DNA from: Candidatus Nanohalarchaeota archaeon
GTDB lineage: Archaea > EX4484-52 > B79-G9
Assembly (NCBI GenBank): GCA_017610525.1
Contig: JAFCBW010000008.1
Span: forward strand, 1 to 18,073
DNA length: 18,073 bases
Direction: 5' to 3'
A model generated the notes under the pieces. It saw only the letters and a list, made by a program, of their open reading frames with translations, was not told the origin of the DNA and searched no databases. A program made the translations under genes and the position numbers. Within the stretch, counting starts at the first letter, position 1. Every line of letters starts with the position of its first letter. Shown here one piece after another: positions 1 through 9,220 of this stretch.

Positions 1-21
1 TACTTTTTGCTGCCAAGAGTA

Positions 22-435
22 TCAACGTTTAATATACTGTATGATGATGTCATTCTCCTTAGGCATAAAATTCATCTGACTATCCGTCTGGTCATGTGGG
101 GAGGGCATAGACATAATTACTTTAGAGTCGGATGGAATTTCGACAGAAACGGTATCTGCACCATAATATGGTATTTTAACAATCCAGTATTCTACGGTGT
201 ACCAAAAGAGATCAACTTTAAAGTGATAAGGAACAATGTTGCTCATATCTTCCCCAACCATGACTGAATCATATGTAATCTTTACAGCTAAATCTCGTTC
301 AGGGAATCCTTTGGAATAGTAATTATCATTTGAGAATCCGAGTGATACTACAAAGAATATGAAAAGAATAGCACTTATAACTAATATGTGCTTTCCAGAC
401 ATCATATTTCTCGCTATATTGAAATATTTACCCAT
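22..435 (-). CDS. Small single-pass membrane protein, function unknown
   Basis: This 137-residue protein has a short basic N-terminus, one hydrophobic segment at about residues 17-34 (HILVISAILFIFFVVSLG), and an outer region of about 100 residues rich in Val, Ile, Tyr and Asp, which suggests a beta-rich exposed domain. I recognise no family motif. The segment could be an uncleaved signal anchor or a signal peptide; no clear signal-peptidase or lipobox motif is visible. The start at 435 is supported by a TATA-like box about 26 bp upstream (457-465), implying a leaderless transcript; a second Met lies at residue 11. It is divergent from the DNA polymerase gene, with 172 bp between the two starts. 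The gene seems complete, because its stop is at 22-24. Identity as a real gene is fairly likely; function is open. Confidence 0.65.
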   Translation of the reverse strand: MGKYFNIARNMMSGKHILVISAILFIFFVVSLGFSNDNYYSKGFPERDLAVKITYDSVMVGEDMSNIVPYHFKVDLFWYTVEYWIVKIPYYGADTVSVEIPSDSKVIMSMPSPHDQTDSQMNFMPKENDIIIQYIKR

Positions 436-456
436 ATCATCTGTATAATATTCGTT

Positions 457-465
457 ATTTATAAA
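457..465 (-). promoter_or_regulatory. TATA box of the small membrane protein gene
   Basis: On the minus strand the sequence reads TTTATAAAT, centred about 26 bp before the ATG at 435. This is the expected archaeal TATA-to-start distance for a leaderless transcript, and no Shine-Dalgarno sequence is visible. Confidence 0.5.
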
Positions 466-578
466 AGTACCTACAATAGAAAATAAATGCTGAATTCAAA
501 CAGAAACTCAAATACATATTCGAAGAGAGCCGATTTTTGTCTGACATTAGATGTGTCAATAGATTTATTCCAAAAACC

Positions 579-586
579 TATAAAAA
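579..586 (+). promoter_or_regulatory. TATA box of the DNA polymerase gene
   Basis: TATAAAAA is centred about 26 bp before the ATG at 608. The bases before the ATG (caacaacaacaataccc) contain no Shine-Dalgarno sequence, so the mRNA is probably leaderless. Confidence 0.6.
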
Positions 587-607
587 TCTGCAACAACAAC
601 AATACCC

Positions 608-3109
608 ATGTCCCCCAACACAAACACTAATGCCCCTGAACACACCCACACATTCATCCTCATAGACGCAGACTACACAGTAATCGACAACACCCCAATA
701 GTCCGCCTCTACGGCCGCACAACAGACAACCGCTCAATAGTGGCCTTCGACAACACCTTTGAGCCCTTCTTCTACGCCCTCCCAAAACCCGGCGCCCTAA
801 AAGCCCTCCAAAAAAACCTAAACACCCTCAAAATCACAACAGACACAGACGAGACAATCACAATCAAAAAAACAGAGACAACCAAAAAAACAATCGGAAC
901 AGAAAACGTAACCCTCCTGAAAATCTACTGCCGCATCCCCGGACACGTCCCGAAAATAAAAGACGCAATAAAAGACATGCCCGAACTCGACAAAAAATAC
1001 GAATTCGACATCCTGTTCTTCCGAAGATACCTCATGGACAAAAACCTCACCCCCATGACCTTCATAGAAGCAACCGGCAAAGAACCAGAACAACCGCTAA
1101 AAGACACAGTAGAAAGCGACATAACCCTCTTGATATCATCAATAAAAAACACAAAACAACAAAACTACACCCCCAAAATCCTCTCATTCGACCTCGAGAC
1201 AATGCAGGAAGGCATAGCACAAAAAATAATACTTGCAAGCATCTACGCAAAAGGCACCTGCAAAAAAGTCCTCGCGTACGTTGAGGACAACTACCCCCAC
1301 TCAATAATCCTAAAAGACGAAAAAGAACTATTACAGGCCTTGGCAGAAACAATAACAAAAAAAGACCCCGACATCATAACAACCTACAACGGCGACTCCT
1401 TCGACATGCCGATAATCCACGACCGCTCAAAAAAATACAAAACTCCACCTCTGATTCTTGGCCGCGACAGGCGCGAAATAACCTTCCGCTCAAGAGGCCG
1501 CACAACCCCTGCCATAACCCGCGGCCGCATCCACATAGACATCTACCAGTTCATATCAGTCATCATGCGCGCAACAATCAAATCCGAAGTAATGACACTC
1601 AACGCAGTAGCCGCCGAACTCCTCGGCGAACGCAAAAAAGAGATGACATGGGACCAGATGAAAGAAAACTGGAAACACAAAAAAAACCTGGACAAATTCG
1701 CAGAATACTGCCTCCACGACTCCCGAATCACATACAAACTATCAGAACTCATCCTCCCGAACATCTTCGCACTATCGAAACTCACAGGACAGGTCCCATC
1801 CGACGTATGCCGCATGACCTACGGTCAGCTCGTAGAATCCTACGCCATGAAATCAGCATCCGAAAAAAACATCATCATCCCAAACCGCCCCACAAGCGAA
1901 ACAATCAGCCAGCGCCGCCAGATTGAATCCTTCACAGGCGCATTCGTCGTAGAGCCAAAACCCGGCCTCCACGAAAACATAGCCGTCTTCGACTTCCGAT
2001 CGCTATACCCATCAATCATCGTCTCCCACAACATAGACCCATCCACATTCATGTGCTCATGCTGCAAAACCTCAAAGCAAAATCACGTCCCGGACACCGG
2101 CTACTACTTCTGCACAAAAAAAACCGGCTTCATCCCGCAAGCCCTCGGCAGCTTAATAAAAAAAAGAATAGCCATAAAAACGAAAATGAAAACCATAAAG
2201 CCCGCCACAGCCCAATACACAGACCTCTACGCACAGCAATACGCACTAAAAACCGTCTCAAACGCATTCTACGGCTACCTCGGCTTCGCAGGCTCACGAT
2301 GGTACCGCCGCGAATGCGGCGAATCAGTCACAGCCTTCGGAAGAGACTACATCCACAAAGTAATATGCCTCGCAAAAACATACGGCTTCGAAGTAGTCTA
2401 CGGCGACACCGACAGCGTCTTTTTGAAACTCCCTGACCCAAAGGCAGACCTGAAAAAAACAGCAAAAAAATACCTGAAAGAAGTCAACAGCCATCTCCCC
2501 GGCATAATGGAACTTGAATTCGAAGGCACATTTCGGCGCGGCATCTTCGTAAAGAAAAAAACCGGCACAGGTGGAGCAAAAAAGCGCTATGCGTTAATAG
2601 ATAACAAAGGCAACCTCACCATCCGCGGCTTCGAAAAAGTAAGAAGAGACTGGTCAAAACTATCAAAAGACACCCAGGAAAAAGTCCTCAGGCTAGTCCT
2701 AAGCGATCAGGTAGACGACGCAGTCTCGTACGTAAAAGAAGTAGTCATCCGACTGAAGACCGGTAAAGTCCCCCTCGAAGAATTAGGCATCTACACAGCA
2801 GTCAAAAGAGACCTAAACGACTACGAGCAAATTGGTCCCCACGTCGCCGCCGCAAGAAAAGCCCAACAAAGAGGTATCCAGATCATTCCCGGCCAGACAA
2901 TAAAATACATAATAACTTCTGGGAGAGGCAGCATCTCCGACAAAGCAGAACTCATACAATTCGCAAAAGACTACGACAAAGACTACTACATAAAAAAGCA
3001 GATACTTCCGGCGGCAATGAGAGCCCTGTCAGTCTTCAACATAACCGAAGACGAATTAATGGGCGAAGGAAAGCAGACCGCCCTCTCAAGCTTCGTCAAA
3101 AAACCATGA
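608..3109 (+). CDS. polB: Family B replicative DNA polymerase
   Basis: This is an 833-residue family B polymerase with 3'-5' proofreading, of the usual archaeal PolB length (about 780-850). The N-terminal domain has FEPFFYAL (residues 51-58), matching the conserved FxPYxYAL segment that forms part of the uracil read-ahead pocket in Pfu-type enzymes. Exonuclease motifs are SFDLET (D195, E197), YNGDSFDMP (D266) and YCLHD (D371). Polymerase motif A is DFRSLYPSII (D462), motif B is KTVSNAFYG (548-556) and motif C is YGDTDS (D600, D602). KKRYALID and IRGFEKVRRDW follow in the thumb-side region. A small Cys cluster (C483, C485, C486, C502) lies between motifs A and B, where related enzymes have disulphides or a metal site. 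The C-terminus, QTALSSFV (823-830), fits a PCNA-interacting PIP box. All catalytic residues are present, so the gene should be functional. The leaderless start at 608 is supported by the TATA spacing. Confidence 0.98.
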   Translation: MSPNTNTNAPEHTHTFILIDADYTVIDNTPIVRLYGRTTDNRSIVAFDNTFEPFFYALPKPGALKALQKNLNTLKITTDTDETITIKKTETTKKTIGTENVTLLKIYCRIPGHVPKIKDAIKDMPELDKKYEFDILFFRRYLMDKNLTPMTFIEATGKEPEQPLKDTVESDITLLISSIKNTKQQNYTPKILSFDLETMQEGIAQKIILASIYAKGTCKKVLAYVEDNYPHSIILKDEKELLQALAETITKKDPDIITTYNGDSFDMPIIHDRSKKYKTPPLILGRDRREITFRSRGRTTPAITRGRIHIDIYQFISVIMRATIKSEVMTLNAVAAELLGERKKEMTWDQMKENWKHKKNLDKFAEYCLHDSRITYKLSELILPNIFALSKLTGQVPSDVCRMTYGQLVESYAMKSASEKNIIIPNRPTSETISQRRQIESFTGAFVVEPKPGLHENIAVFDFRSLYPSIIVSHNIDPSTFMCSCCKTSKQNHVPDTGYYFCTKKTGFIPQALGSLIKKRIAIKTKMKTIKPATAQYTDLYAQQYALKTVSNAFYGYLGFAGSRWYRRECGESVTAFGRDYIHKVICLAKTYGFEVVYGDTDSVFLKLPDPKADLKKTAKKYLKEVNSHLPGIMELEFEGTFRRGIFVKKKTGTGGAKKRYALIDNKGNLTIRGFEKVRRDWSKLSKDTQEKVLRLVLSDQVDDAVSYVKEVVIRLKTGKVPLEELGIYTAVKRDLNDYEQIGPHVAAARKAQQRGIQIIPGQTIKYIITSGRGSISDKAELIQFAKDYDKDYYIKKQILPAAMRALSVFNITEDELMGEGKQTALSSFVKKP

Positions 3110-3130
3110 TTATTCCGGCATCCCACTCTA

Positions 3131-3140
3131 AATATAAATA
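3131..3140 (+). promoter_or_regulatory. TATA box of the truncated surface protein gene
   Basis: AATATAAATA lies about 31 bp before the ATG at 3167, giving a predicted transcript start a few bases upstream of the ATG. The promoter looks intact although the gene behind it is broken. Confidence 0.5.
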
Positions 3141-3166
3141 TTACTTTCACTACATAATTCACTGTC

Positions 3167-4343
3167 ATGAAACACAAAACATTCATCTTGTACATATCCC
3201 TAATCTGCATTTGCTCACTGCTGAACACAGCCCATGCACGAACATGCCCGGACGCCAGCAGCAACAATCACCGGCGCCCCCGCAGACTGGCAAAACACAG
3301 ACGCCGCCGGAAACGTAGTCTGCACAGATCCGGAAGGATGCTGTGATGCAACAAAAAATGCATACCTGATATATTCTTCCAATCCGGGAGTATGCCCTGC
3401 TGCAGGCTACACTGCTGGAAGCGCATTCACAATCGACAAACACAGTTGGGTCTGCGGCTACGTTGAAGACGAGAACGGGCATTCTACTGTAAGCGCCCCG
3501 GAAGAATTCAAAGTAGACAAAGTCAAGCCAGACATAACCTGCGCAGACTGCTACATTCCATCTCCCGCAATCGGCGGCACAGACGTAACATTCAGGCCGA
3601 TTGTAAACGACACCTATTCCGGCATTCAAAGAGTAAGAATCTGCGCAGATGCAGACTGCGCCACCCTGATATACTGCCAGAACAACAACTATGCCCCTGC
3701 AGGCACCCCGGTGGTTCGCGAATGCTCATACCCCACAGTAGATTGCATCTACTCAGAAAACGAATTCTATGTAGAAGCAACAGATTTGGTCGGCAATGTA
3801 GAAATCATAAAAGGCGGCAGCTTTACAACAACACTTCGCGATGGCTGCGAATGTGATCACAGCGAAGATTGCGAAATCGGTGAATGCATTGCCGGACGAT
3901 GTCTTGTAATCGCAAATCCGAACATATCATTTTCATCAGACACACTAACAGCAGAACTCAGCTCAAAAACTCAGGCAGTGATATCCGTAAAAAACAACAT
4001 GGTCGTCAGCGACACCATCAAAGTAGAGATTTACGGAACCCCTGAAAAAATACTCTTCTGGACAAAATTCGAAAACAACAAAAAAGTGATTGACATAACC
4101 CTCGACGCCTACGAGGAAAAACTGATACCCATCGAAATTTTTGCAGGTGAAATAGGCACATACAACCTTGTCGTTTTCGCCGAATCCACACTTGTTCACT
4201 CCCTTTACGCAAGAAACGAGCAGAGCATCCATATAGTCCACAAAGATCAAGGCATCACCTCAAGATCCCCTGGCCTAAACATACTCCCGGTCCTCCTCCT
4301 CCTCCTGGCTGCCTGCATCTCTACATCCAAAAGAATATCCTGA
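3167..4343 (+). pseudogene. Internally deleted, frameshifted Cys-rich surface protein with PGLN-type C-terminal anchor
   Basis: From the ATG at 3167, reading gives a signal peptide (MKHKTFILYISLICICS..., cleavage after AHA) and then ARTCPD. The frame then runs to a stop at 3344-3346. From about 3255 the next frame encodes PAATITGAPADW and continues to 4343. Both parts match the 696-residue paralog at 9221: ARTCPD matches its residues 29-34 and PAATITGAP its residues from about 334. A single deletion of about 300 codons, off by one base, explains the structure. The surviving frame (from 3234, 369 residues without a signal peptide) holds Ig-like beta domains with paired Cys, the Cys-rich linker CECDHSEDCEIGECIAGRCL, the shared C-terminal module, and an SRSPGLN-hydrophobic-basic tail from about residue 343. 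It could be a pseudogene, a sequencing or assembly error, or a recoded short form. If one base is discounted, it encodes a sensible secreted protein of about 390 residues. Confidence 0.75.
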
Positions 4344-4371
4344 TTGGCCAACAACTATATGATTTCCAAAA

Positions 4372-4380
4372 TTATATATA
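4372..4380 (+). promoter_or_regulatory. TATA box of the two-gene surface operon
   Basis: TTATATATA is centred about 27 bp before the ATG at 4403, and no Shine-Dalgarno sequence precedes it. It would drive the overlapping pair 4403-6064 and 6042-9101. Confidence 0.55.
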
Positions 4381-4402
4381 TGATATAAAACAAAAACATA
4401 CT

Positions 4403-6064
4403 ATGCATTATAGAAAATATAATCTCTTGGCATTTCTGAGTATTTTACTGATCTATATTGCCTGCCCTAATGCTGCTGCAGCTAGCGAATTATTCTACTC
4501 AGGCGACGTAACCTATGACATCAAAGACACATACATTCCCGGGGAGGTACTCGAGACAGAACTGCAGATCAGCAACATGGAAGAATTCCCGATAGCAGGT
4601 GCTTATATTATCATCGACATTGTGGAAGGGTGCGAAACACCCACATACCCTTCACAGGATTCAGACTGCGACAACATCTTTTTTGAAAAAATTATCCGGG
4701 ACATAAATATAGGCTCACAATATCAGGTATCTGTCCCCTTCTCATACCAGCTCCCCTCTGACCTCAAAACAGGCACATACCGTATGGACGTCTACCTGAG
4801 AACCAAAAAGACACCAATACAGGGCATGGCCCACATCCACCTACCCGGCAGGCACAAGTCATTCACCATCAGCGCAGCAGGTCAGGAACCATCCATAAAG
4901 ATACTCAGAACCAAAACACACATTCTAGGCACAACAGGCCCCGTAGGCCCGCCTGCATCCCCCGCATCAGAAGTCACAGGCGCAGTCTACATTGAAAACT
5001 CAAAAGACACATCACAGGACCTCTCGTTATTCATCAGCGTCTGCTCATGGGACGACACTGGCTGCGACAACTTCATCACAGAAAAGACATATCCCTTCTC
5101 AATAGCAGCAAAAGAAACCAAAAACATCGACTTCTCATTCACAGCCCCTGAAAAACCAGACGCTTACGCAGTAAGGCTTGAAGTGAAAGACAAAAGCGGC
5201 AGCACAAAATCAATATACCGCAGCAGACTGATAGTCACAGGCAAAGCAGCAAAAATAAGAAAGCTATGGGTCAACAAAAGATACTACAATGCCGGCGAAA
5301 ATGTTAACCTAAACACACTCATTTTTGGTTCCCCTGACCACTACACATATCCTGTCGTAACAAACGCAGATTTGCAACTCTCACTAAAAGACCTCAACAC
5401 CAATAAAATCCTATACCAGAACACAGAACAAATCCCTGAACTTTCAAGCAACATCGGCTTAATCACCAAAAAATTTAATTTCGTCACAGACATCTCCCTC
5501 GATAAATTCGAAATATGTGCACAAATCACATCAGAAAATGACGTACTTTACGACAGACACTGCATCGAAATTGATTCAAGGAAATTTTATTCAAACGTGC
5601 GCAAATACACTTTAAACAAAGAAAATTTTGACAAAGAGACAATGGAATTTAGCGCGAATCTATGTGTCACAGACAACTCAGATATGCCAATATCTGCAAA
5701 CACAGGCATCGATATAATCAACATGAAGAGCCATGACTCTATTCTCTCAGACAAAATCAGGATAGATTCCTGCCATAATATAGAATTCACATACAAACAG
5801 GACACACCTTACAGAATAACCATAAACGACGAAGATGTGGGCAAACAATACAAGTTTGAGATAAACTCAGGATTAACAGAAAATACAGAATCAACTGAGA
5901 ATACCGAAACAAATACAGATGACGACAACAAAAACGAAAATAAAAACAGGAATTATCTCTTGTTCATTATTTTCTGCATTATTGTCATATTAGCAGCAAT
6001 TCTGGTTTATTACCTTAAGAAAAAAGAAAGAAGGGAAAAATATGTTGAAAATGTCACAATATAG
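4403..6064 (+). CDS. Secreted beta-rich protein with single C-terminal membrane anchor
   Basis: This 553-residue protein has a signal peptide (MHYRKYNLLAFLSILLIYIACPNAAAA, cleavage near the AAAA). A long exposed region follows, rich in alternating hydrophobic and polar residues and N-glycosylation sequons, typical of stacked beta-sandwich domains. The first of these (about residues 30-155) has the look of CARDB-like archaeal surface domains, but I do not claim the family. An acidic, Asn/Thr/Glu-rich linker (about 490-515) leads to one transmembrane helix (about 517-538) and a basic cytoplasmic tail with KKKERREK. The tail differs from the PGLN type of the neighbours, so this looks like a conventional membrane-anchored partner. 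Its last 23 bases overlap the start of the 1019-residue protein, implying translational coupling and related function in the envelope. The leaderless start is supported by the TATA box at 4372. Confidence 0.85.
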   Translation: MHYRKYNLLAFLSILLIYIACPNAAAASELFYSGDVTYDIKDTYIPGEVLETELQISNMEEFPIAGAYIIIDIVEGCETPTYPSQDSDCDNIFFEKIIRDINIGSQYQVSVPFSYQLPSDLKTGTYRMDVYLRTKKTPIQGMAHIHLPGRHKSFTISAAGQEPSIKILRTKTHILGTTGPVGPPASPASEVTGAVYIENSKDTSQDLSLFISVCSWDDTGCDNFITEKTYPFSIAAKETKNIDFSFTAPEKPDAYAVRLEVKDKSGSTKSIYRSRLIVTGKAAKIRKLWVNKRYYNAGENVNLNTLIFGSPDHYTYPVVTNADLQLSLKDLNTNKILYQNTEQIPELSSNIGLITKKFNFVTDISLDKFEICAQITSENDVLYDRHCIEIDSRKFYSNVRKYTLNKENFDKETMEFSANLCVTDNSDMPISANTGIDIINMKSHDSILSDKIRIDSCHNIEFTYKQDTPYRITINDEDVGKQYKFEINSGLTENTESTENTETNTDDDNKNENKNRNYLLFIIFCIIVILAAILVYYLKKKERREKYVENVTI

Positions 6065-9000
6065 TATAATGATTATGATTGCATTCGGGTTCTTGATTTA
6101 TTTAATCGCCCCGACACATGCGCTCATACACCAGATAAACGGTGCCCAGAACAAAACATTTTATCTTGACCCTCTTAACGCATCCTATGACTTCTCAGAT
6201 AATAGTTTTTATGCCGAAAATGCAAGTTTAACACACCCCAACATAATCTTTAATGGCGCTGATGAAGGCATTGATCCTCCCAAATTAACAGACACTAACT
6301 TTATACTCGGCTATAATAATATTAATTTTACAGAGAACATATTTTCTTTTGAATTGAATATCTCCTATCTGGTCAACGACGATTATTCATGCAACCAGGA
6401 CACAGATTGTGATACCTCTTTCTGCATGGCCGACTATGATGTTGCAAACGGCAAATTCTGCGCAAAAGACAGCACAAGCTGCGTTCACAAGATATTTGGA
6501 GACACCGCGACACAATACAATGACGGTGGTACTAGTGGTGGTTACGAGTGCGACGCCGGGATTTGGAAAGTCGAAGACGACTACCCCTGCACTCTTGATG
6601 CCGATTGTGCTTCCGGTGATTGCATGGCCGACTACGATGTTGCAAACGGCAAATTCTGCGCAAAAGACAGCACAAGCTGCGTTCACAAGATATTTGGAAA
6701 CACCGCGACACAATACAATGACGGTGACGACAGCGGGAACTACGAATGTGATACCGGGACCTGGAAACTTGAAGATGACCAGCCCTGCACTTTAAACACC
6801 GAGTGTATTTCAGATTATTGCAGAAGTGATTATAAATTTGCAAACGGCAAATTCTGCGCACAGGACAGCACAAGTTGCGTTCACAAGATATTTGGATACA
6901 CCGCAACACAATTCGATGACGGAGAAAAATACAAAAGTCAGAAATGCAACTCCGGCTCATGGAATTTTATGGATACAGATGGAGACGGAGTTGGTGATGA
7001 CGTTGACTCATGCCCAGGCACTCCTGGAGGATGCACTATAGGGAGCGGTGATATCAACGCAACCAACGGATGCCCCATCGATCCAGTAAGTGGATATCAT
7101 ATCAAAGCAGGAGTAATTAGTTCATGCCCGCATTCTTCTATACCTGTAGATCCTGAAAAATCAAGTTGTCTTGAAGCAGGTATTGCCGACAGTCTGGACA
7201 TCCTTTTCTTTTTGGAGACAGGAGGTATAGAAACACGTATAAACAATCTTAGTGACTGTAACCTGCAAACTGGAACTGATGGATGGCATGATATTTCAGA
7301 TAGCAGAAACTATTGCGAGTTTCAAATTCCTGGCAGTACAACACCTGGCAATTATAATCTTATGGCAAAATATACAATCGATGCTATTAATTATTCAAAA
7401 ATCTTCCATGGTGCGTTTAGTGTGCTTGCTATCTGCAGTGTTGCTTCAATTTGCAGCCATGGCGGGCACATTCAGGGAAGTAATGTACTAACACCCGGCA
7501 CCATAACTTTTAACAAGCCTTTCACTACAGATGCGGGTGTGTATATTACATGCAAGGGAGCTAACGGGACTATCTCCGGCGTATCCCAATACATTTCCCA
7601 GTGTTCAAATGGTGCCGCAGGCAGCACCACAAACCCGGGATTATTTGCATGGACCTATGCGTCTTCAAATCTATTATTGACTTTAGGATACGGCGACAAT
7701 CAGTATCAGGGAGGTACTTTTGAATCGAGGCCGAGCCACAGGAATAACCTTTTTACCTCAAACATGGGATACAGATGGACAAGCAATCTCGGATGGAGTA
7801 GAGGTGCAGCTGCAAATACCGTAGATGATTTTTATACATTTGATTATTGCACCGATTATCGCGTATATGTAGACTATCTTGACAACATTTGTGATTCCCC
7901 GGATTACATATGCCCAAACAATGGAGTACAGTGCAACGTAGGAAGTCTTGATACTGAAGGTTTCGTGGCTTTGACAAATTATACTATAACTATAATAGAC
8001 CCTGCCGTAGATATAACCACAAATTCCGCAACCACGAATTATTCTGTCTCAGAACCATATGATTCATCCATCAAAAAAGTCCATGTCTGGTCAATTAAGA
8101 ATTCCGGAATCGGCAAATTAAATGTATCAAATATTGCTGTCACCTGTCCCTCTGGACTTGCATGTACTTCTTCACCGACAACAGATATGATTCTCGATGA
8201 CAGCGGCGCAGAACTGAACATAAACACGCAATTCACACTGCCCTGTGAATACTCAGTGACAGATTATCCCATAACATTGACATTCAACATCACAGACAAA
8301 TATGGACTTGAATGCTCTCCTGCACACACAGAAACAATCACAACAACAATCGTACAGGCAAATGTCTCAGACAATAGCAGGGCAGCCTGCGAATGTTATA
8401 CAGGAAAAGATAATCTGTGGGATGATAGTGGTGCAGGATGCTGTGACCCCGGCGACTGCTGGCTTTCAGGTGATAAGGCCTGGTTCTGCGAGAACAGTAA
8501 GATAATAAAAGGAGCTGAATTGTGCCAACAAAAGTATATCTGCGATGAAGTATGGTATTGGAACATATCCACATGGAGTGAGAGATTGCCTGACGGGTGC
8601 GGATGTGAAAGCAGTGAAGATTGCGAAAACGGGCAATGTATCGCCGGGATGTGCCTGGCACTTGTAAATCCAAATCTCTCCTTTTCTTCAACCAGTTTTA
8701 CAGCAGAATTAGGTTCTAAGCATCAGGCCGTTATTTCCATTAAAAACAATATCATGGTCGAAGATACCATCAGGCTAAGACTTTACGGGACACCTGAAAA
8801 AATACTCTTCTGGACAAAATTCGAAAACAACGAAAAAGTAATTGACATAAGCCTCAACGCCTACGAAGAAAAACTGATACCCATCGAAATCTTTGCAGGC
8901 GAAATCGGCACATACAAACTAACCATTTTCGCAGAATCAACACTATCATCAACTCTTTACACAAGAGACGAACAGGCCATCCATATAGTCCAAAAAGACC

Positions 9001-9101
9001 AGGACCTAACCTCAAGAACCCCCGGCCTAAACGCAGTATCAATACTCATAATCCTCTTAATTATTGCCTCTATCTGCACTCTACATAAGATGAATGACTG
9101 A
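6042..9101 (+). CDS. Large Cys-rich surface protein with three 66-residue repeats, TSP3-like motif and PGLN-type anchor
   Basis: This 1019-residue protein has a signal peptide (residues 1-27, cleavage after THA) and an N-terminal beta-rich region. Three tandem 66-residue Cys-rich repeats follow (113-178, 179-244, 245-310), each with NGKFCA(K/Q)DSTSCVHKIFG at its centre. DTDGDGVGDDVDSCPGTP (from about 312) is a thrombospondin type 3-like calcium-binding motif. A long middle region has paired Cys and several NxS/T sequons. The end is the shared module, starting near CGCESSEDCENGQCIAGMCL, with LYGTPEKILFWTKFENN and SRTPGLN (991-997), a hydrophobic segment and a short tail. The start overlaps the upstream gene by 23 bases; AAGGG about 7 bases upstream is a weak ribosome binding site, and Met4 is an alternative start. 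It is probably exported, disulphide-bonded and anchored on the outer membrane face. The precise role (adhesion, cell-cell contact or S-layer-associated) is not shown by the sequence. Confidence 0.88.
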   Translation: MLKMSQYSIMIMIAFGFLIYLIAPTHALIHQINGAQNKTFYLDPLNASYDFSDNSFYAENASLTHPNIIFNGADEGIDPPKLTDTNFILGYNNINFTENIFSFELNISYLVNDDYSCNQDTDCDTSFCMADYDVANGKFCAKDSTSCVHKIFGDTATQYNDGGTSGGYECDAGIWKVEDDYPCTLDADCASGDCMADYDVANGKFCAKDSTSCVHKIFGNTATQYNDGDDSGNYECDTGTWKLEDDQPCTLNTECISDYCRSDYKFANGKFCAQDSTSCVHKIFGYTATQFDDGEKYKSQKCNSGSWNFMDTDGDGVGDDVDSCPGTPGGCTIGSGDINATNGCPIDPVSGYHIKAGVISSCPHSSIPVDPEKSSCLEAGIADSLDILFFLETGGIETRINNLSDCNLQTGTDGWHDISDSRNYCEFQIPGSTTPGNYNLMAKYTIDAINYSKIFHGAFSVLAICSVASICSHGGHIQGSNVLTPGTITFNKPFTTDAGVYITCKGANGTISGVSQYISQCSNGAAGSTTNPGLFAWTYASSNLLLTLGYGDNQYQGGTFESRPSHRNNLFTSNMGYRWTSNLGWSRGAAANTVDDFYTFDYCTDYRVYVDYLDNICDSPDYICPNNGVQCNVGSLDTEGFVALTNYTITIIDPAVDITTNSATTNYSVSEPYDSSIKKVHVWSIKNSGIGKLNVSNIAVTCPSGLACTSSPTTDMILDDSGAELNINTQFTLPCEYSVTDYPITLTFNITDKYGLECSPAHTETITTTIVQANVSDNSRAACECYTGKDNLWDDSGAGCCDPGDCWLSGDKAWFCENSKIIKGAELCQQKYICDEVWYWNISTWSERLPDGCGCESSEDCENGQCIAGMCLALVNPNLSFSSTSFTAELGSKHQAVISIKNNIMVEDTIRLRLYGTPEKILFWTKFENNEKVIDISLNAYEEKLIPIEIFAGEIGTYKLTIFAESTLSSTLYTRDEQAIHIVQKDQDLTSRTPGLNAVSILIILLIIASICTLHKMND
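6378..6971 (+). repeat. Three in-frame tandem repeats of 198 bp
   Basis: Units lie at 6378-6575, 6576-6773 and 6774-6971, each exactly 198 bp (66 codons). Units 1 and 2 are almost identical in DNA over the core beginning TGCATGGCCGACTA (6423 and 6621), while unit 3 has diverged more. The pattern fits recent duplication of unit 1 or 2 from an older pair. Because the period is a multiple of three, copy-number change would keep the frame. Confidence 0.95.
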
Positions 9102-9187
9102 TATTGAGCACTGTCTCCCGCAAAAAATAGTGCTTCTAAATCTGTTTTTCACTCATAATTCGCAAAATTTTCTTCTGAGTGCTATAA

Positions 9188-9196
9188 TTATAAATA
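9188..9196 (+). promoter_or_regulatory. TATA box of the 696-residue surface protein gene
   Basis: TTATAAATA is centred about 29 bp before the ATG at 9221, implying a leaderless or nearly leaderless transcript. The gene thus has its own promoter, separate from the operon ending at 9101. Confidence 0.5.
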
Positions 9197-9220
9197 CAAG
9201 TACAAATAGAAATTATCTGG

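Noticed and set aside
818..2067. Several open frames antisense to the DNA polymerase
   Set aside because: Biased composition, no promoters or motifs, and they lie fully within the polymerase gene.
3106..3318. Short plus-strand frame between the polymerase and the surface gene
   Set aside because: It overlaps the promoter and signal-peptide region in another frame and has no recognisable feature.
6387..6960. Alternative-frame and antisense open frames across the 198-bp repeats
   Set aside because: They are open only because the repeat period is a multiple of three, so every frame repeats; the Cys-rich frame continues in a complete secreted protein.
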